NCBI RefSeq assembly: GCF_009711975.1 | Contig: NZ_VIKW01000040.1 | Location: 1-36,288, forward strand | DNA length: 36,288 nt | Direction: 5' to 3' | From: Anabaena sp. UHCC 0204 | GTDB taxonomy: Bacteria > Cyanobacteriota > Cyanobacteriia > Cyanobacteriales > Nostocaceae | Shown here: positions 1 to 8,231 of the stretch, in pieces | Layout of the letters: every line of letters starts with the position of its first letter | How positions within the stretch are numbered: the first letter of the stretch is position 1 | The notes under the pieces: generated by a model | What the model was told of the DNA's origin: nothing | What the model saw: the letters and a program-made list of their open reading frames with translations, nothing else | Database searches by the model: none | Translations under genes and position numbers: made by a program

Positions 1-163
1 AGTCGTTTGTATGGGTTTTTGTAGGGACATTTTCACCAAACGTCTCTAAATTTATTGTAAATGTTGCTGTACTGGAGCGATCGCATTAGTAGCCATTATC
101 CCACTTCTAACCACAGCAAAAAACCAAGTCCCCGGAAATTGCCTTTTGAGGACAGGTTTGAAA

Positions 164-856
164 TCAACAACTTTGCAAAAGGTCTGGAGATTTGAGACGA
201 TATCCTAGACCGTGCATGGTTTCAATAAAATCTTCAGGTGCGCCAACTGCTTTGAGTTTTTGGCGGACACTTCTCAGATGAACTTTAATAGTATGTTCGT
301 CGGGAGATGTTTCGCTTGTCCACAGATTTTCAATAATCACACTGCGACTGAGAACTCGCCGACCATTTCGCAATAGTAATTCTAAAAGACTGTATTCTTT
401 AGGTGTTAAATGGAGGAAATTATTTCTATAACTGACTTCGTAGGTGCTAGGGTTAAGTTTTAAATCTCCCCATTGTAATATAGGTGTGGAGTTTGTATTA
501 CCTCGACGTAATAAAGCCCGAATCCGCGCAAATAATTCACCTAAGTCAACAGGTTTAATGATGTAGTCATCTGCTCCAGCATCTAATCCATTAATCTTGT
601 TGCTGATTGTATCACAGGCTGTTATCATCAAAATTGGCATTTGATAACCGTGCGATCGCCACCGATGACATAAAGTAATACCATCAATTTCTGGTAGCAT
701 CACATCTAACAGCAGTAAATCATAGTTTAGGGCTTTAGTACAATCCCAAGCAACTTCTCCGTCGGCAGCAATATCAACAATATAGAGTTGGTCGCTTAGT
801 GCTTCTGCTAAAGTTTCTGCTAAACGAATATCGTCTTCAACTAAAAGAATCCTCAT
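164..856 (-). CDS. ccaR: OmpR-family response regulator, CcaR type
   Basis: Transcription factor of the chromatic-acclimation two-component system, expected to be phosphorylated by CcaS under green light and to activate antenna genes. The 230 residues comprise a receiver domain (about 1-120) with acidic pocket EDD at 7-9, phosphoacceptor D51 in LLLLDVMLPE and conserved K101 in IIKPVD, then a winged-helix DNA-binding domain (about 125-222) ending in the usual HGLGYRL strand. The N-terminus (MRILLVEDDIRLAETLAEAL) and the GLDAGADDYIIKPVDLGELF stretch are, from memory, nearly the same as Synechocystis CcaR (Slr1584). It is divergent from the pec operon, and the ccaS kinase lies at the far end of the cluster. 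No strong Shine-Dalgarno is seen. RpaB or RcaC-like regulators are the alternatives, but the context strongly favours CcaR. Confidence 0.9.
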   Translation of the reverse strand: MRILLVEDDIRLAETLAEALSDQLYIVDIAADGEVAWDCTKALNYDLLLLDVMLPEIDGITLCHRWRSHGYQMPILMITACDTISNKINGLDAGADDYIIKPVDLGELFARIRALLRRGNTNSTPILQWGDLKLNPSTYEVSYRNNFLHLTPKEYSLLELLLRNGRRVLSRSVIIENLWTSETSPDEHTIKVHLRSVRQKLKAVGAPEDFIETMHGLGYRLKSPDLLQSC

Positions 857-1201
857 TAGATGTAGATGAATAGAAATTAAAACTTAGTAATTACTTTACA
901 GGAAAATAGCTATATCTATTCGCGGATAAATTCAGGTATTTCCGCCATAAAATCTGCAAAAATTAGAACTTTTCCCCACTGTGAACACAAAATACTTCTT
1001 TTAAATTTGCAATACTTCTTTACAAACTTGATTGCGAATTGTTACAATTTTTGCTTTTATCCTAATCTTTCCGATTTATTTACTATTTCCTTACCTATTT
1101 ATTTACACCTGACCCCTTAATCTCCTTAACAAAGGCAGGTGAAAGAAACGCCACCGCCGCCATAACCCAGGCAAAACCTGACAGTTTAGGAGAAATTGAA
1201 G
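857..1201. promoter_or_regulatory. Divergent ccaR/pecB control region with CcaR G-box repeats
   Basis: This gene-free 345-base stretch separates ccaR from pecB. On the + strand CTTTCCGATTT (1067-1077) fits the CcaR G-box CTTTNCNATTT exactly. A second direct copy, CTTACCTATTT (1090-1100), differs at one fixed base, and the two starts lie 23 bases apart. The G-box is established knowledge from cpcG2/cpeC promoters; its use here is inferred from sequence. No convincing -35 box is seen downstream of the repeats, as expected of an activator-dependent promoter, and the -10 is not obvious. The pecB Shine-Dalgarno AGGAG is at 1188-1192. The same region must also serve the ccaR promoter on the other strand. 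Confidence 0.75.
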
Positions 1202-1720
1202 ATGCTTGATGCTTTTTCTAGAGTAGTTGAACAAAGCGATCGCCAAGGCGCATATTTGACCGATGATCAAATTAATGCTCTTTCTGCTATTGTTGCAGAT
1301 GGCAACAAACGCTTAGATGTTGTTAACCGTTTGACCAGCAACGCTTCCGCAATCACAGCTAATGCTTATCGTGCATTGGTAGCTGAACAACCCAACGTAT
1401 TTGGTCCTGGCGGCGCTTGTTTCCACCACCGTAACCAAGCAGCTTGTATTCGTGACTTAGGCTTCATTTTACGTTATGTTACCTATTCCGTAGCTACTGG
1501 AGATTCCAGCACTATGGATGATCGTTGTTTGAACGGTTTGCGCGAAACCTATCAAGCATTAGGAACACCTGGCGCTACAGTTGCTTCCGGTATTGGCAAA
1601 ATGAAAGATGCAGCGATCGCTATTGCTAACAATAACGCTGGTATTACTCGTGGTGATTGCACCAGCTTAATGTCTGAAGTAGCTAGTTACTTTGATCGTG
1701 CAGCAGCAGCAGTTGCTTAA
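1202..1720 (+). CDS. pecB: Phycoerythrocyanin beta subunit
   Basis: Beta chain of phycoerythrocyanin, the yellow-green-absorbing biliprotein at the tips of phycobilisome rods. It is 172 residues from ATG 1202, the usual beta phycobiliprotein length. A TTG six bases upstream is in frame, but AGGAG at 1188-1192 is correctly spaced for the ATG. The bilin-binding cysteines are C82 (in AACIRD) and C153 (in GDCTSL), both expected to carry phycocyanobilin. The segment GGACFHHRN at 70-78 is the PecB signature; phycocyanin beta has an asparagine near residue 72 that is methylated, and PecB has alanine there. First gene of the operon, 57 bases ahead of pecA, downstream of the G-box repeats. Confidence 0.96.
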   Translation: MLDAFSRVVEQSDRQGAYLTDDQINALSAIVADGNKRLDVVNRLTSNASAITANAYRALVAEQPNVFGPGGACFHHRNQAACIRDLGFILRYVTYSVATGDSSTMDDRCLNGLRETYQALGTPGATVASGIGKMKDAAIAIANNNAGITRGDCTSLMSEVASYFDRAAAAVA

Positions 1721-1777
1721 TTTTGAATCGAATTTTCATCTGATCATCCATAATACATTTCCCGGAGAATTTTAACC

Positions 1778-2266
1778 ATGAAGACCCCTCTAACCGAGGC
1801 TATTGCTGCTGCTGACTCTCGTGGCGCATACTTAGGCAACACCGAAATGCAAGCTATCTTTGGTCGCATGAGCCGCGCTCAAGCTGGCTTGAATGCTGCT
1901 AAAGCCTTCAACCAAAACGGTCAAAAATGGTCTGAAGCTGCGGCTAACCACGTTTACCAAAAATTCCCCTACACCACCCAAATGCAGGGTTCTCAATACG
2001 CTTCTACCCCAGAAGGTAAATCCAAATGTGTTCGTGACATCAGCCATTACCTCCGCACCATCAGCTATTGCTGTGTGGTTGGTGGCACAGGACCATTAGA
2101 TGAGTATGTAGTTGCAGGCGTAAAAGAATTTAATGCTGCTTTGGGTTTATCCCCCAGTTGGTATGTAGCCGCATTGGAATTTGTCCGCGACAACAATGGC
2201 TTATCCGGTGACGTAGCTGGAGAAGCAAATATTTACCTCAACTATGCTATCAACGCATTGAGCTAA
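1778..2266 (+). CDS. pecA: Phycoerythrocyanin alpha subunit
   Basis: Alpha chain of phycoerythrocyanin, 162 residues, the normal alpha phycobiliprotein length. C84 (in KSKCVRD) is the attachment site for phycoviolobilin, made from phycocyanobilin by the PecE/PecF lyase-isomerase encoded downstream. The adjacent cysteine pair C98-C99 (in ISYCCVVGG) is diagnostic of PecA and is known to modulate the reversible photochemistry of the alpha chromophore; CpcA lacks this pair. GGAGA a few bases upstream of the ATG serves as ribosome binding site. PecA pairs with PecB into trimers and hexamers stacked by PecC. Confidence 0.96.
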   Translation: MKTPLTEAIAAADSRGAYLGNTEMQAIFGRMSRAQAGLNAAKAFNQNGQKWSEAAANHVYQKFPYTTQMQGSQYASTPEGKSKCVRDISHYLRTISYCCVVGGTGPLDEYVVAGVKEFNAALGLSPSWYVAALEFVRDNNGLSGDVAGEANIYLNYAINALS

Positions 2267-2287
2267 AAATTTACAAGTTAAACGAGT

Positions 2288-2321
2288 AAGGGGAAAGGGA
2301 AAAATACTTTCTTTTCCCCTT
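2288..2321 (+). terminator. Stem-loop between pecA and pecC (probable attenuator)
   Basis: AAGGGGAAA (2288-2296) pairs with TTTCCCCTT (2313-2321), giving a 9-bp stem just after pecA. Only a weak U-tract (ATTTG) follows, so it would stop or protect part of the transcripts. This is the usual way phycobiliprotein subunits are made in excess over linkers in such operons. Confidence 0.6.
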
Positions 2322-2345
2322 ATTTGATCATAAGGAGTTAAAAGC

Positions 2346-3179
2346 ATGACCCTTTCAATGGAACAGAGGTTAGGCATCAGTGCGGTTTTAGACACAAAAA
2401 TCGAACTACGCCCTAATTACAGCGAAGACGAATTACAGCAAGTCCTCAAATCTGCTTACGAACATATATTTGGACGCGAACGAGTTTATATTGGTGGAAC
2501 TTTTGCTAGTGCAGAAGCATTGCTCAGAGACGGACAAATTAGTGTGCGCCAATTTGTGCAAACATTAGCAAAATCCGAATTTTACAAAGATCGCTTCTTT
2601 TATAGCAATTCCCAAATTCGCTTCATTGAACTGAATTATAAGCATTTGTTAGGACGCGCTCCCTACGATCAGTCAGAAATTGCTCATCATGTGGATGTCT
2701 ATGCTGCTCAAGGTTATGATGCAGAAATAGATTCTTATATTGATAGCCAAGAGTATAATAATGCCTTTGGTGATTCCACAGTTCCCTACTTCCGGGGATT
2801 CAAGTCAATTGATGGCATGAAACAAGTAGGATTCAACCGCCTATTTACACTGTATCGGGGTAATGGTAACAGCGATAGTGCTGGAACAAAAAGCCCCCGG
2901 TTACGGCAACAATTGGCAATGAATTTGCCTAATGTGATCATTCCTCCCACCACATCTATCAGATTTATATCTGATATTGGTTTTGGACAATTAAAAACTT
3001 CTCCCACACGCGGAGACAACCGGATGTATGTGATGGAAGTTATCGCTGGTGGAGTTGGTACTAAAGTAGCAATTCGTCGTAGCCGACAGTTGTACAATGT
3101 ACCTTTTGATCAACTTTCCCAGAAGTATCAACAAATTCACAAACAAGGCGGCAAAATTATCAGCGTCAGACCTGTATAA
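2346..3179 (+). CDS. pecC: Phycoerythrocyanin-associated rod linker
   Basis: Rod linker that sits in the cavity of the phycoerythrocyanin hexamer and joins it to the next rod disc. The 277 residues contain an N-terminal phycobilisome linker domain (about 20-150; motifs [41 protein letters not shown]) and a C-terminal CpcD-like domain (about 220-277; [32 protein letters not shown]). AAGGAG at 2332-2337 precedes the ATG by 8 bases. It follows pecA after a stem-loop, the typical place for PecC. Its two-domain form distinguishes it from the one-domain CpcL linker further down. Confidence 0.94.
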   Translation: MTLSMEQRLGISAVLDTKIELRPNYSEDELQQVLKSAYEHIFGRERVYIGGTFASAEALLRDGQISVRQFVQTLAKSEFYKDRFFYSNSQIRFIELNYKHLLGRAPYDQSEIAHHVDVYAAQGYDAEIDSYIDSQEYNNAFGDSTVPYFRGFKSIDGMKQVGFNRLFTLYRGNGNSDSAGTKSPRLRQQLAMNLPNVIIPPTTSIRFISDIGFGQLKTSPTRGDNRMYVMEVIAGGVGTKVAIRRSRQLYNVPFDQLSQKYQQIHKQGGKIISVRPV

Positions 3180-3185
3180 AGGTAG

Positions 3186-3230
3186 TTGGTGATTGGTGAT
3201 TGAAAAGAATTTATGATCACCAATTACCAA
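3186..3230 (+). terminator. Stem-loop after pecC
   Basis: Inverted repeat with arms 3186-3200 and 3216-3230: 14 of 15 positions pair, with a 15-base loop. No U-tract follows. It may weaken read-through from pecBAC into pecEF or protect the upstream mRNA 3' end. It immediately precedes a small inverted-repeat element. Confidence 0.5.
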
Positions 3231-3232
3231 TT

Positions 3233-3332
3233 ATAGTAATTTCCATTCAAGTAAGAATTAAACGCAGATGGAAGAGGATGAACGCAGATGAACGCAGATA
3301 AATTTTTACCTCTTTAGTTTAGGAAATGCTAT
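3233..3332. repeat. Small inverted-repeat element, family 1, copy 1
   Basis: About 100 bases bounded by ATAGTAATTTCC (3233-3244) and GGAAATGCTAT (3322-3332), which are imperfect inverted repeats. The core has repeated CGCAGAT units (AACGCAGATGGAAGAGGATG and onward) and closely matches the core of a second copy at 14123-14231. It contains no coding sequence, so it looks like a non-autonomous element or another dispersed repeat. It separates pecC from pecE inside the operon. Confidence 0.65.
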
Positions 3333-3354
3333 ATCAATTACTAATTATCAATTT

Positions 3355-4140
3355 ATGGTTGTTACTACTTCTCCTGCTGAACCAATTCTCTCTCCTGAAA
3401 CGGCAATTACATCCTTAGATAATGAGGATAATCAAATTAGATATTATGCTGCTTGGTGGTTGGGAAAACATCAAATTCAGTCAGCTTGTGCAGCCCTTTG
3501 TTATCAACTCCAAGACGTGCGTTATCGCACAGTTCAAGGTGGCTATCCCTTACGTCGTCAAGTTGCTCGCGCTTTAGGACAACTCAAAAATATTGAAGCA
3601 GTACCCGCTCTCATAAATGCCCTAAACTGTGATGAAGATGAGCAATTTCGGGAAGTTGTCATTGAGGCTTTAGGAAAAATTGGCGATTCTACTGCGGCTG
3701 TTCCCCTATTACAACTTTTACAATCTGGTACACCCCAACCCTACGAAGCCTTAATAGAAGCTTTGGGAGAATTAGGGGTAATAGAAGCGCGTCCACTTGT
3801 TGAGCCATTTTTAAAACATGACTCGGAAAGAGTCCAATGTGCTGCGGCTCGTTACCTGTATATCATCACCCAAAAACCGGAATATCTCGAACGCATTATC
3901 CAAAATCTTAATCACGAAAATCCCTATTTACGCTGGGCTGCGGCTTTCGATTTAGGAGCAATTGGTCATATAGAAGCAGCAGAAGCAATTGTAAAAGCAA
4001 AAGTTGGTAATAGCCTCAAACTATTAAACATAAAACGGATTTTAGAAACAGTATTAGAAAGTGATATATCAGAAATAGAAAAACAACAAGCAACTCAAAC
4101 CCTATTTCAAATAATTGATCAACTATTAATCCAACTTTAA
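3355..4140 (+). CDS. pecE: Phycoviolobilin lyase-isomerase subunit E
   Basis: One half of the heterodimeric PecE/PecF enzyme that attaches phycocyanobilin to PecA C84 and isomerises it to phycoviolobilin. The 261 residues form an alpha-helical HEAT-like repeat protein of the E/F lyase family. Residues 30-39 (YYAAWWLGKH) and YRTVQGGYPLRRQ at 57-69 are hallmark motifs of CpcE/PecE proteins. Repeats such as VPALINAL, VPLLQLLQ and RWAAAFDLGAIG continue to the C-terminus. No clear Shine-Dalgarno precedes the ATG. It follows pecC after a stem-loop and a repeat element, and is 21 bases before pecF. CpcE is the alternative, but PecF next door and the pec context settle it. Confidence 0.93.
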   Translation: MVVTTSPAEPILSPETAITSLDNEDNQIRYYAAWWLGKHQIQSACAALCYQLQDVRYRTVQGGYPLRRQVARALGQLKNIEAVPALINALNCDEDEQFREVVIEALGKIGDSTAAVPLLQLLQSGTPQPYEALIEALGELGVIEARPLVEPFLKHDSERVQCAAARYLYIITQKPEYLERIIQNLNHENPYLRWAAAFDLGAIGHIEAAEAIVKAKVGNSLKLLNIKRILETVLESDISEIEKQQATQTLFQIIDQLLIQL

Positions 4141-4161
4141 TAATAAACAACCTTACCAATT

Positions 4162-4599
4162 ATGAACACAACATTAGAACAAATTGCCTCCCCAAAAGTA
4201 GAATCTCTAATTGCAGATTATCACACCTGCATAGATCAGAATGAACAAGCAAGAATTATCAGCATTCTCGCTGAACTTGGTGATGATCTCGCAATAGATT
4301 TATTGGTAGATGTAGTAGGTGTAGAAGTTGCCAATCATTGCCAAGGAAATGTGCGTCGAGTGGCAGCTAGAGGCTTGGAAAAGATGGTAATTTCCACTAC
4401 GGATTCTGAAAAAAGACAAAAGGCAATTGATAAGCTTTCTTGGGCTTTGTTAAATGCTGAAGATTGGGCGTTGCGTTATGCGGCTGCGGTGTCTTTGGGA
4501 GCAATTGCGACTGTGGAAATAAATACTATCCTTTATCAAGCTATGACGCAAGAATCGGACAGAGTTGTTAAGGAAAGGATTCAGATGATTTTGAAATAA
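4162..4599 (+). CDS. pecF: Phycoviolobilin lyase-isomerase subunit F
   Basis: Second subunit of the PecE/PecF lyase-isomerase, acting in the cytoplasm on apo-PecA. It is a 145-residue HEAT-like protein (AIDLLVDVVG, RRVAARGLEKM, RYAAAVSLGAIA). The motif NHCQGN at residues 58-63 is the PecF-specific sequence associated with the isomerase step; CpcF lyases, which do not isomerise, lack it. It starts 21 bases after pecE and has no strong Shine-Dalgarno, so translational coupling to pecE is plausible. Confidence 0.93.
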   Translation: MNTTLEQIASPKVESLIADYHTCIDQNEQARIISILAELGDDLAIDLLVDVVGVEVANHCQGNVRRVAARGLEKMVISTTDSEKRQKAIDKLSWALLNAEDWALRYAAAVSLGAIATVEINTILYQAMTQESDRVVKERIQMILK

Positions 4600-4703
4600 T
4601 TGTCAGAATCAGGATGTCCACCGATTAAAGGATGAACAGGATTAAATTTCTGTTTTTAAATTATCGTCAGGATTCAGGATACAAAATATTTGATATAGGA
4701 TTT

Positions 4704-4736
4704 CTGACTCCTGACTCCTGACTTCTGACTCCTGAC
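4704..4736. repeat. Short tandem repeat (CTGACTC heptamers)
   Basis: Four to five copies of a CTGACTC-type heptamer, one with CTGACTT, in the pecF-cpcL gap. This is a class of short tandem repeat common in filamentous cyanobacteria. It is not a CRISPR: units are 7 bases with no spacers. Confidence 0.8.
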
Positions 4737-4788
4737 AAATTATCAATTTTCTACAAATGTTCATTATTATTTAATAAACAATCTCACC

Positions 4789-5538
4789 ATGACTATTCCA
4801 TTAAAAACTTACGCCCCCTCCAGTCAAAACCAACGAGTTAAAGGATTTGAAATTCCTGGAGAGGAACAACCCAAACTTTACACTACTGAAGGAACTCCTT
4901 CTACAGTAGAAATGAATGAGTTAATTTGGGCTGCTTATCGGCAGATTTTTAACGAACAACAAATTCTTGTTAGTAACCGTTTATTGACTTTAGAATCTCA
5001 GTTAAAACACAAAAGTATTACTGTTAGAGATTTTATTCGCGGATTGGTAATGTCTGAAACTTTCCGTTTACGCAACTATGACACAAACAACAATTACCGA
5101 TTTGTAGAAATGTGTGTACAGCGTGTTCTGGGACGGAAAGTTTACAATCAACAAGAAACAATTGCTTGGTCAATTATCATAGGTACTAAGGGGTTACAAG
5201 GGTTTATTGATGACCTGTTGAGTAGCGAAGAGTATCAAACCAGTTTTGGTGATAATACTGTTCCCTATCAACGTCGGCGGATTATTTCTCAGCGTCATCT
5301 AGGAGATTTACCTTTTAGCCAATTTCCTCGCTATGATCAATACCATCGTCAGCAATTAGAGAAACTGGGATATTTCAAAGCTAAAGCTCCTTTGGTATAT
5401 TGGTGGAAATGGCAACGAGATCCCTATCCCAAGGTTTATCAAGTAATTTCATCAGCTACTTGGTTCGCGGGAATTAGCCTGATAGCACTTGGAACTCTTG
5501 TGGTGATTCTGTCCTATTACGGTCTGGTTTCTTTGTAA
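4789..5538 (+). CDS. cpcL: Membrane-anchored rod linker CpcL (CpcG2 type)
   Basis: Rod-membrane linker that ties core-less phycobilisome rods to the thylakoid membrane, next to photosystem I. The 249 residues hold an N-terminal phycobilisome linker domain (about 30-165; ELIWAAYRQIFNEQQIL, SITVRDFIRGLVMSETFR, RFVEMCVQRVLGRKVY) and a charged connector. It ends in a single hydrophobic helix at about 223-246 (ATWFAGISLIALGTLVVILS). That C-terminal membrane helix separates CpcL from the soluble rod-core linkers CpcG1. It lies 189 bases after pecF, so it may share the pec transcript; a terminator follows it. Downstream of pecEF one might expect cpcB, as in Nostoc PCC 7120, but no cpc genes are present here. 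Confidence 0.92.
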   Translation: MTIPLKTYAPSSQNQRVKGFEIPGEEQPKLYTTEGTPSTVEMNELIWAAYRQIFNEQQILVSNRLLTLESQLKHKSITVRDFIRGLVMSETFRLRNYDTNNNYRFVEMCVQRVLGRKVYNQQETIAWSIIIGTKGLQGFIDDLLSSEEYQTSFGDNTVPYQRRRIISQRHLGDLPFSQFPRYDQYHRQQLEKLGYFKAKAPLVYWWKWQRDPYPKVYQVISSATWFAGISLIALGTLVVILSYYGLVSL

Positions 5539-5569
5539 TTTCAAGTTAATTGAGATCAATTTTTATAAC

Positions 5570-5608
5570 AGCCTGAGAATAAATTTTCAGGCTGAATTTG
5601 TTTTTTTC
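5570..5608 (+). terminator. Rho-independent terminator after cpcL
   Basis: AGCCTGA (5570-5576) pairs perfectly with TCAGGCT (5587-5593) around a 10-base loop, followed by a T-rich run (5598-5608). It closes the pec-cpcL transcript and sets ccaS apart as its own unit or as a read-through product. Confidence 0.85.
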
Positions 5609-5719
5609 TGATAGTGTAGTCCTCTCAGGATTTACTCATCTGATTCTGGTTCATTCCAAATTCCAGAATGATATTCAAAAATTGCATCCCAAGTTATCCT
5701 ATTCCTAAAACCATTCCCC

Positions 5720-7948
5720 ATGATCAATCCATTAGGTGTTGCAATTGGATTATTTATCATCACCCTGTTCATAACTTACTATCTGCTACAACGACAAATA
5801 ACTCAACGAAAACGAGCAGAAAAGATTCTCCGACAGCAAACAGAAAGAGAACGTCTAGTTAGCCAAATAGCTCACCAAATTCGCAAATCCCTGAATTTAG
5901 ATGAAGTGCTAGTCACCACAGTAGCAGAGGTAAAACAGTTTCTCCAAGCTGACAGAGTGCTAATTTATCGGATTTGGGAAGATGGTACTGGTTGTGCAAT
6001 AACGGAAACTGTATCAGAAAATTATCCTTGCATTCTTGGAGAAACATTTCCAGAGGAAGTATTTCCCAGAGAGTATCATCATGCTTATACTCAAGGAAAA
6101 ATTCGCGCTGTTACCAATATAGATCAAAGTGATGTAGAATCTTGTTTAGCAGATTTTGTAAAACAGTTTGGTGTAAAAGCTAAATTAGTAGTCCCAATAT
6201 TACAAGAAATCCGAGATATTCCCACTAATTCTCAACCTTATCTTTGGGGTTTGTTGATTGCTCATCAATGTAGTGATATTCGTGAATGGCAACCTTGGGA
6301 AATTGAATTAATGGTACAATTAGCGAATCAAGTTGCGATCGCAATTCAACAGTCAGAACTCTACGAACAACTACAAGAACTGAATATAGAACTAGAAAAC
6401 CGAGTCCAACAACGCACAGAAGAATTAGCTAAAACCAATAATTCTTTACGAGCAGAAATTGTTGAACGCAAACGTACCGAAGTTGCTTTAAATCACACCA
6501 ATCAAACTCTCCAATCTCTCATTGCAGCCTCACCTCGTGCTATTTTTACCCTAGATTTAAACAACAATGTCAAAATCTGGAATCCAGCAGCAGAAAGGAT
6601 GTTTGGTTGGACAGAAATAGAAGTATTAGATCAGCCTAACCCGGTCATTTCTGAAGATTTGGAAGAATATAAAAAGATTAAACAAAATGTGATTGAAGGT
6701 ATCACACCTCCGAGCTTGGAAGTAAGCCGATATAAAAAAGATGGTTCATTAATTGATATTGTTTTCTCCGCTGCTCCTCTCCGCAATACTATGGGAATAA
6801 TTAGCGGTATAGTAGCAGTTGTCGCAGATATTACTGAAAGGAAAAGAATTGGCAAGGCTTTGCGACGGAGTGAAGAAAGATTTCGTTCACTCATCGAAAA
6901 TGCTCTTGATGTTATTACTATTCTCGATACAGATGGCACTATTCAATATATTAGTCCATCGGTAGAAAAAGTTTTAGGTTATCAATCTGCTAATTTGATT
7001 GATCAAAATTTCTTTGCGGCGATTCATCCTGATGATTTTGTGACAACTTGCTATCACATTACCAATGCAATTAAAAATCCAGATGTTCCCCTACCTGTAG
7101 AATTTCGCTATTGTCATGAAGATGGTTCTTGGCGGACTTTAGAAGCTATTAGTCAGAAATTTGTTGATGATTCAGAACTAACAAGAATTGTTGTCAATTC
7201 TCGTGATATCACCGAACGCAAAAGATTAGAAGAAGTGCGATTAGCATTGGAAAAAGAAAAAGAATTAAGTGCCATGAAAATTCGCTTTTTCTCAATGGCA
7301 TCCCATGAATTTCGCACCCCACTAAGTACAGCTTTAGCTGCTGCTCAATTGCTAGAAAATTCTCCCCATGCTTGGCAAGATGACCAAAAAAGAACTCGCA
7401 ATTTACGCCGCATTCAAGATTCTATTAAAAATATGGTACAACTACTAGATGATATTTTAACTATTAATCGTGCAGAAACAGGTAATTTAGAATTTAATCC
7501 CACACAGTTAGATTTAGAAAAGTTTTGTCGTCAATTTGTTGAAGAAATTAGACTTAGTGATGGTTCTGAACATATAATTAATTTCGTTTGGAAAGGAAAT
7601 AGGGAACAAGCATATTTAGATGAAAAGTTATTACGTTCTATTTTAGGAAATTTGTTATCAAATGCTATTAAATATTCACCGGAAAATACTCAAGTTGATT
7701 TTTATCTTATTTTTCAAGAAAAAGAAGTAATAATTAAAATTTGTGATCAAGGAATTGGTATTTCTATAAATGATCAAAATCAATTATTTGAACCATTTCA
7801 TCGTGGTAAAAATGTCCGCAATATTCCCGGTACAGGTTTAGGTTTGATGGTTGTAAAAAAATGTGTAGATTTACATGGAGGCAGTTTAAATATTATTAGT
7901 GAATCTGATCATGGTACAACCGTCACCGTTACATTGCCTATCATCTAA
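5720..7948 (+). CDS. ccaS: Green/red cyanobacteriochrome histidine kinase CcaS
   Basis: Membrane-bound light sensor of chromatic acclimation; green light is expected to raise its kinase activity toward CcaR. Domain order over 742 residues: transmembrane helix (about 5-24), cyanobacteriochrome GAF (about 45-210) with bilin-binding C142 in VESCLADFVKQFGVKAKLVV, coiled coil (about 213-255), PAS (about 260-375), PAS (about 385-500), HisKA with H529 in FSMASHEFRTP, and HATPase with N-box NLLSNAIKYS (644-653), DQGIGI (676-681) and GTGLGL (704-709). As I recall, Synechocystis CcaS has the same order, near-equal length and the same CLADFVKQFGVK chromophore motif. The start is ATG 5720 with a poor Shine-Dalgarno; an overlapping frame at 5668 is spurious. 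A terminator separates it from cpcL. Confidence 0.93.
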   Translation: MINPLGVAIGLFIITLFITYYLLQRQITQRKRAEKILRQQTERERLVSQIAHQIRKSLNLDEVLVTTVAEVKQFLQADRVLIYRIWEDGTGCAITETVSENYPCILGETFPEEVFPREYHHAYTQGKIRAVTNIDQSDVESCLADFVKQFGVKAKLVVPILQEIRDIPTNSQPYLWGLLIAHQCSDIREWQPWEIELMVQLANQVAIAIQQSELYEQLQELNIELENRVQQRTEELAKTNNSLRAEIVERKRTEVALNHTNQTLQSLIAASPRAIFTLDLNNNVKIWNPAAERMFGWTEIEVLDQPNPVISEDLEEYKKIKQNVIEGITPPSLEVSRYKKDGSLIDIVFSAAPLRNTMGIISGIVAVVADITERKRIGKALRRSEERFRSLIENALDVITILDTDGTIQYISPSVEKVLGYQSANLIDQNFFAAIHPDDFVTTCYHITNAIKNPDVPLPVEFRYCHEDGSWRTLEAISQKFVDDSELTRIVVNSRDITERKRLEEVRLALEKEKELSAMKIRFFSMASHEFRTPLSTALAAAQLLENSPHAWQDDQKRTRNLRRIQDSIKNMVQLLDDILTINRAETGNLEFNPTQLDLEKFCRQFVEEIRLSDGSEHIINFVWKGNREQAYLDEKLLRSILGNLLSNAIKYSPENTQVDFYLIFQEKEVIIKICDQGIGISINDQNQLFEPFHRGKNVRNIPGTGLGLMVVKKCVDLHGGSLNIISESDHGTTVTVTLPII

Positions 7949-7995
7949 ATGAGGGTCTAGTCTAATTTATTACAGCCTTTACATACTCTAATTTT

Positions 7996-8151
7996 TCACG
8001 GCTGAAGATAATAATTAAATCTGGTTCGCAATTGTTCAATCGTTAGATATTGCGTCCAATACTCTATTAAAGCATAACCAAATGCCCAAGCGTTACAATT
8101 TGGTGTAGATAGCAGGGCTATTTCATTCTCAAAGAGAGAATAAAATAACAT
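7996..8151 (-). pseudogene. Short ORF, possible gene remnant
   Basis: A 51-codon frame whose translation looks protein-like (for example NCNAWAFGYALIEYW and TIEQLRTRFNYYLQP), unlike the random frames around it. An in-frame stop lies six codons upstream of the ATG and there is no clear Shine-Dalgarno. I cannot name the family. It may be the surviving C-terminal piece of a decayed gene, or a small real gene. Confidence 0.35.
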
Positions 8152-8231
8152 AACATAACCTAACACTTAGATCGAATTTCTATGCAATTATCGCTCTGCT
8201 TACAAAAAGTTTAATCCACTGCATCACTCTC

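Noticed and set aside
1196-1201. TTG start for pecB giving two extra residues.
   Set aside because: The Shine-Dalgarno AGGAG at 1188-1192 is spaced for ATG 1202, and PecB proteins begin MLDAF.
5668-5862. Plus-strand ORF overlapping the start of ccaS.
   Set aside because: It is out of frame with ccaS, has low-complexity sequence and ends inside it; a shadow frame.
6139-6160. The CcaS GAF has CL instead of the common CH motif at the bilin cysteine, which looked unusual.
   Set aside because: Synechocystis CcaS, as I recall its sequence, also has CLADFVKQF at this point, so this is normal for the group.
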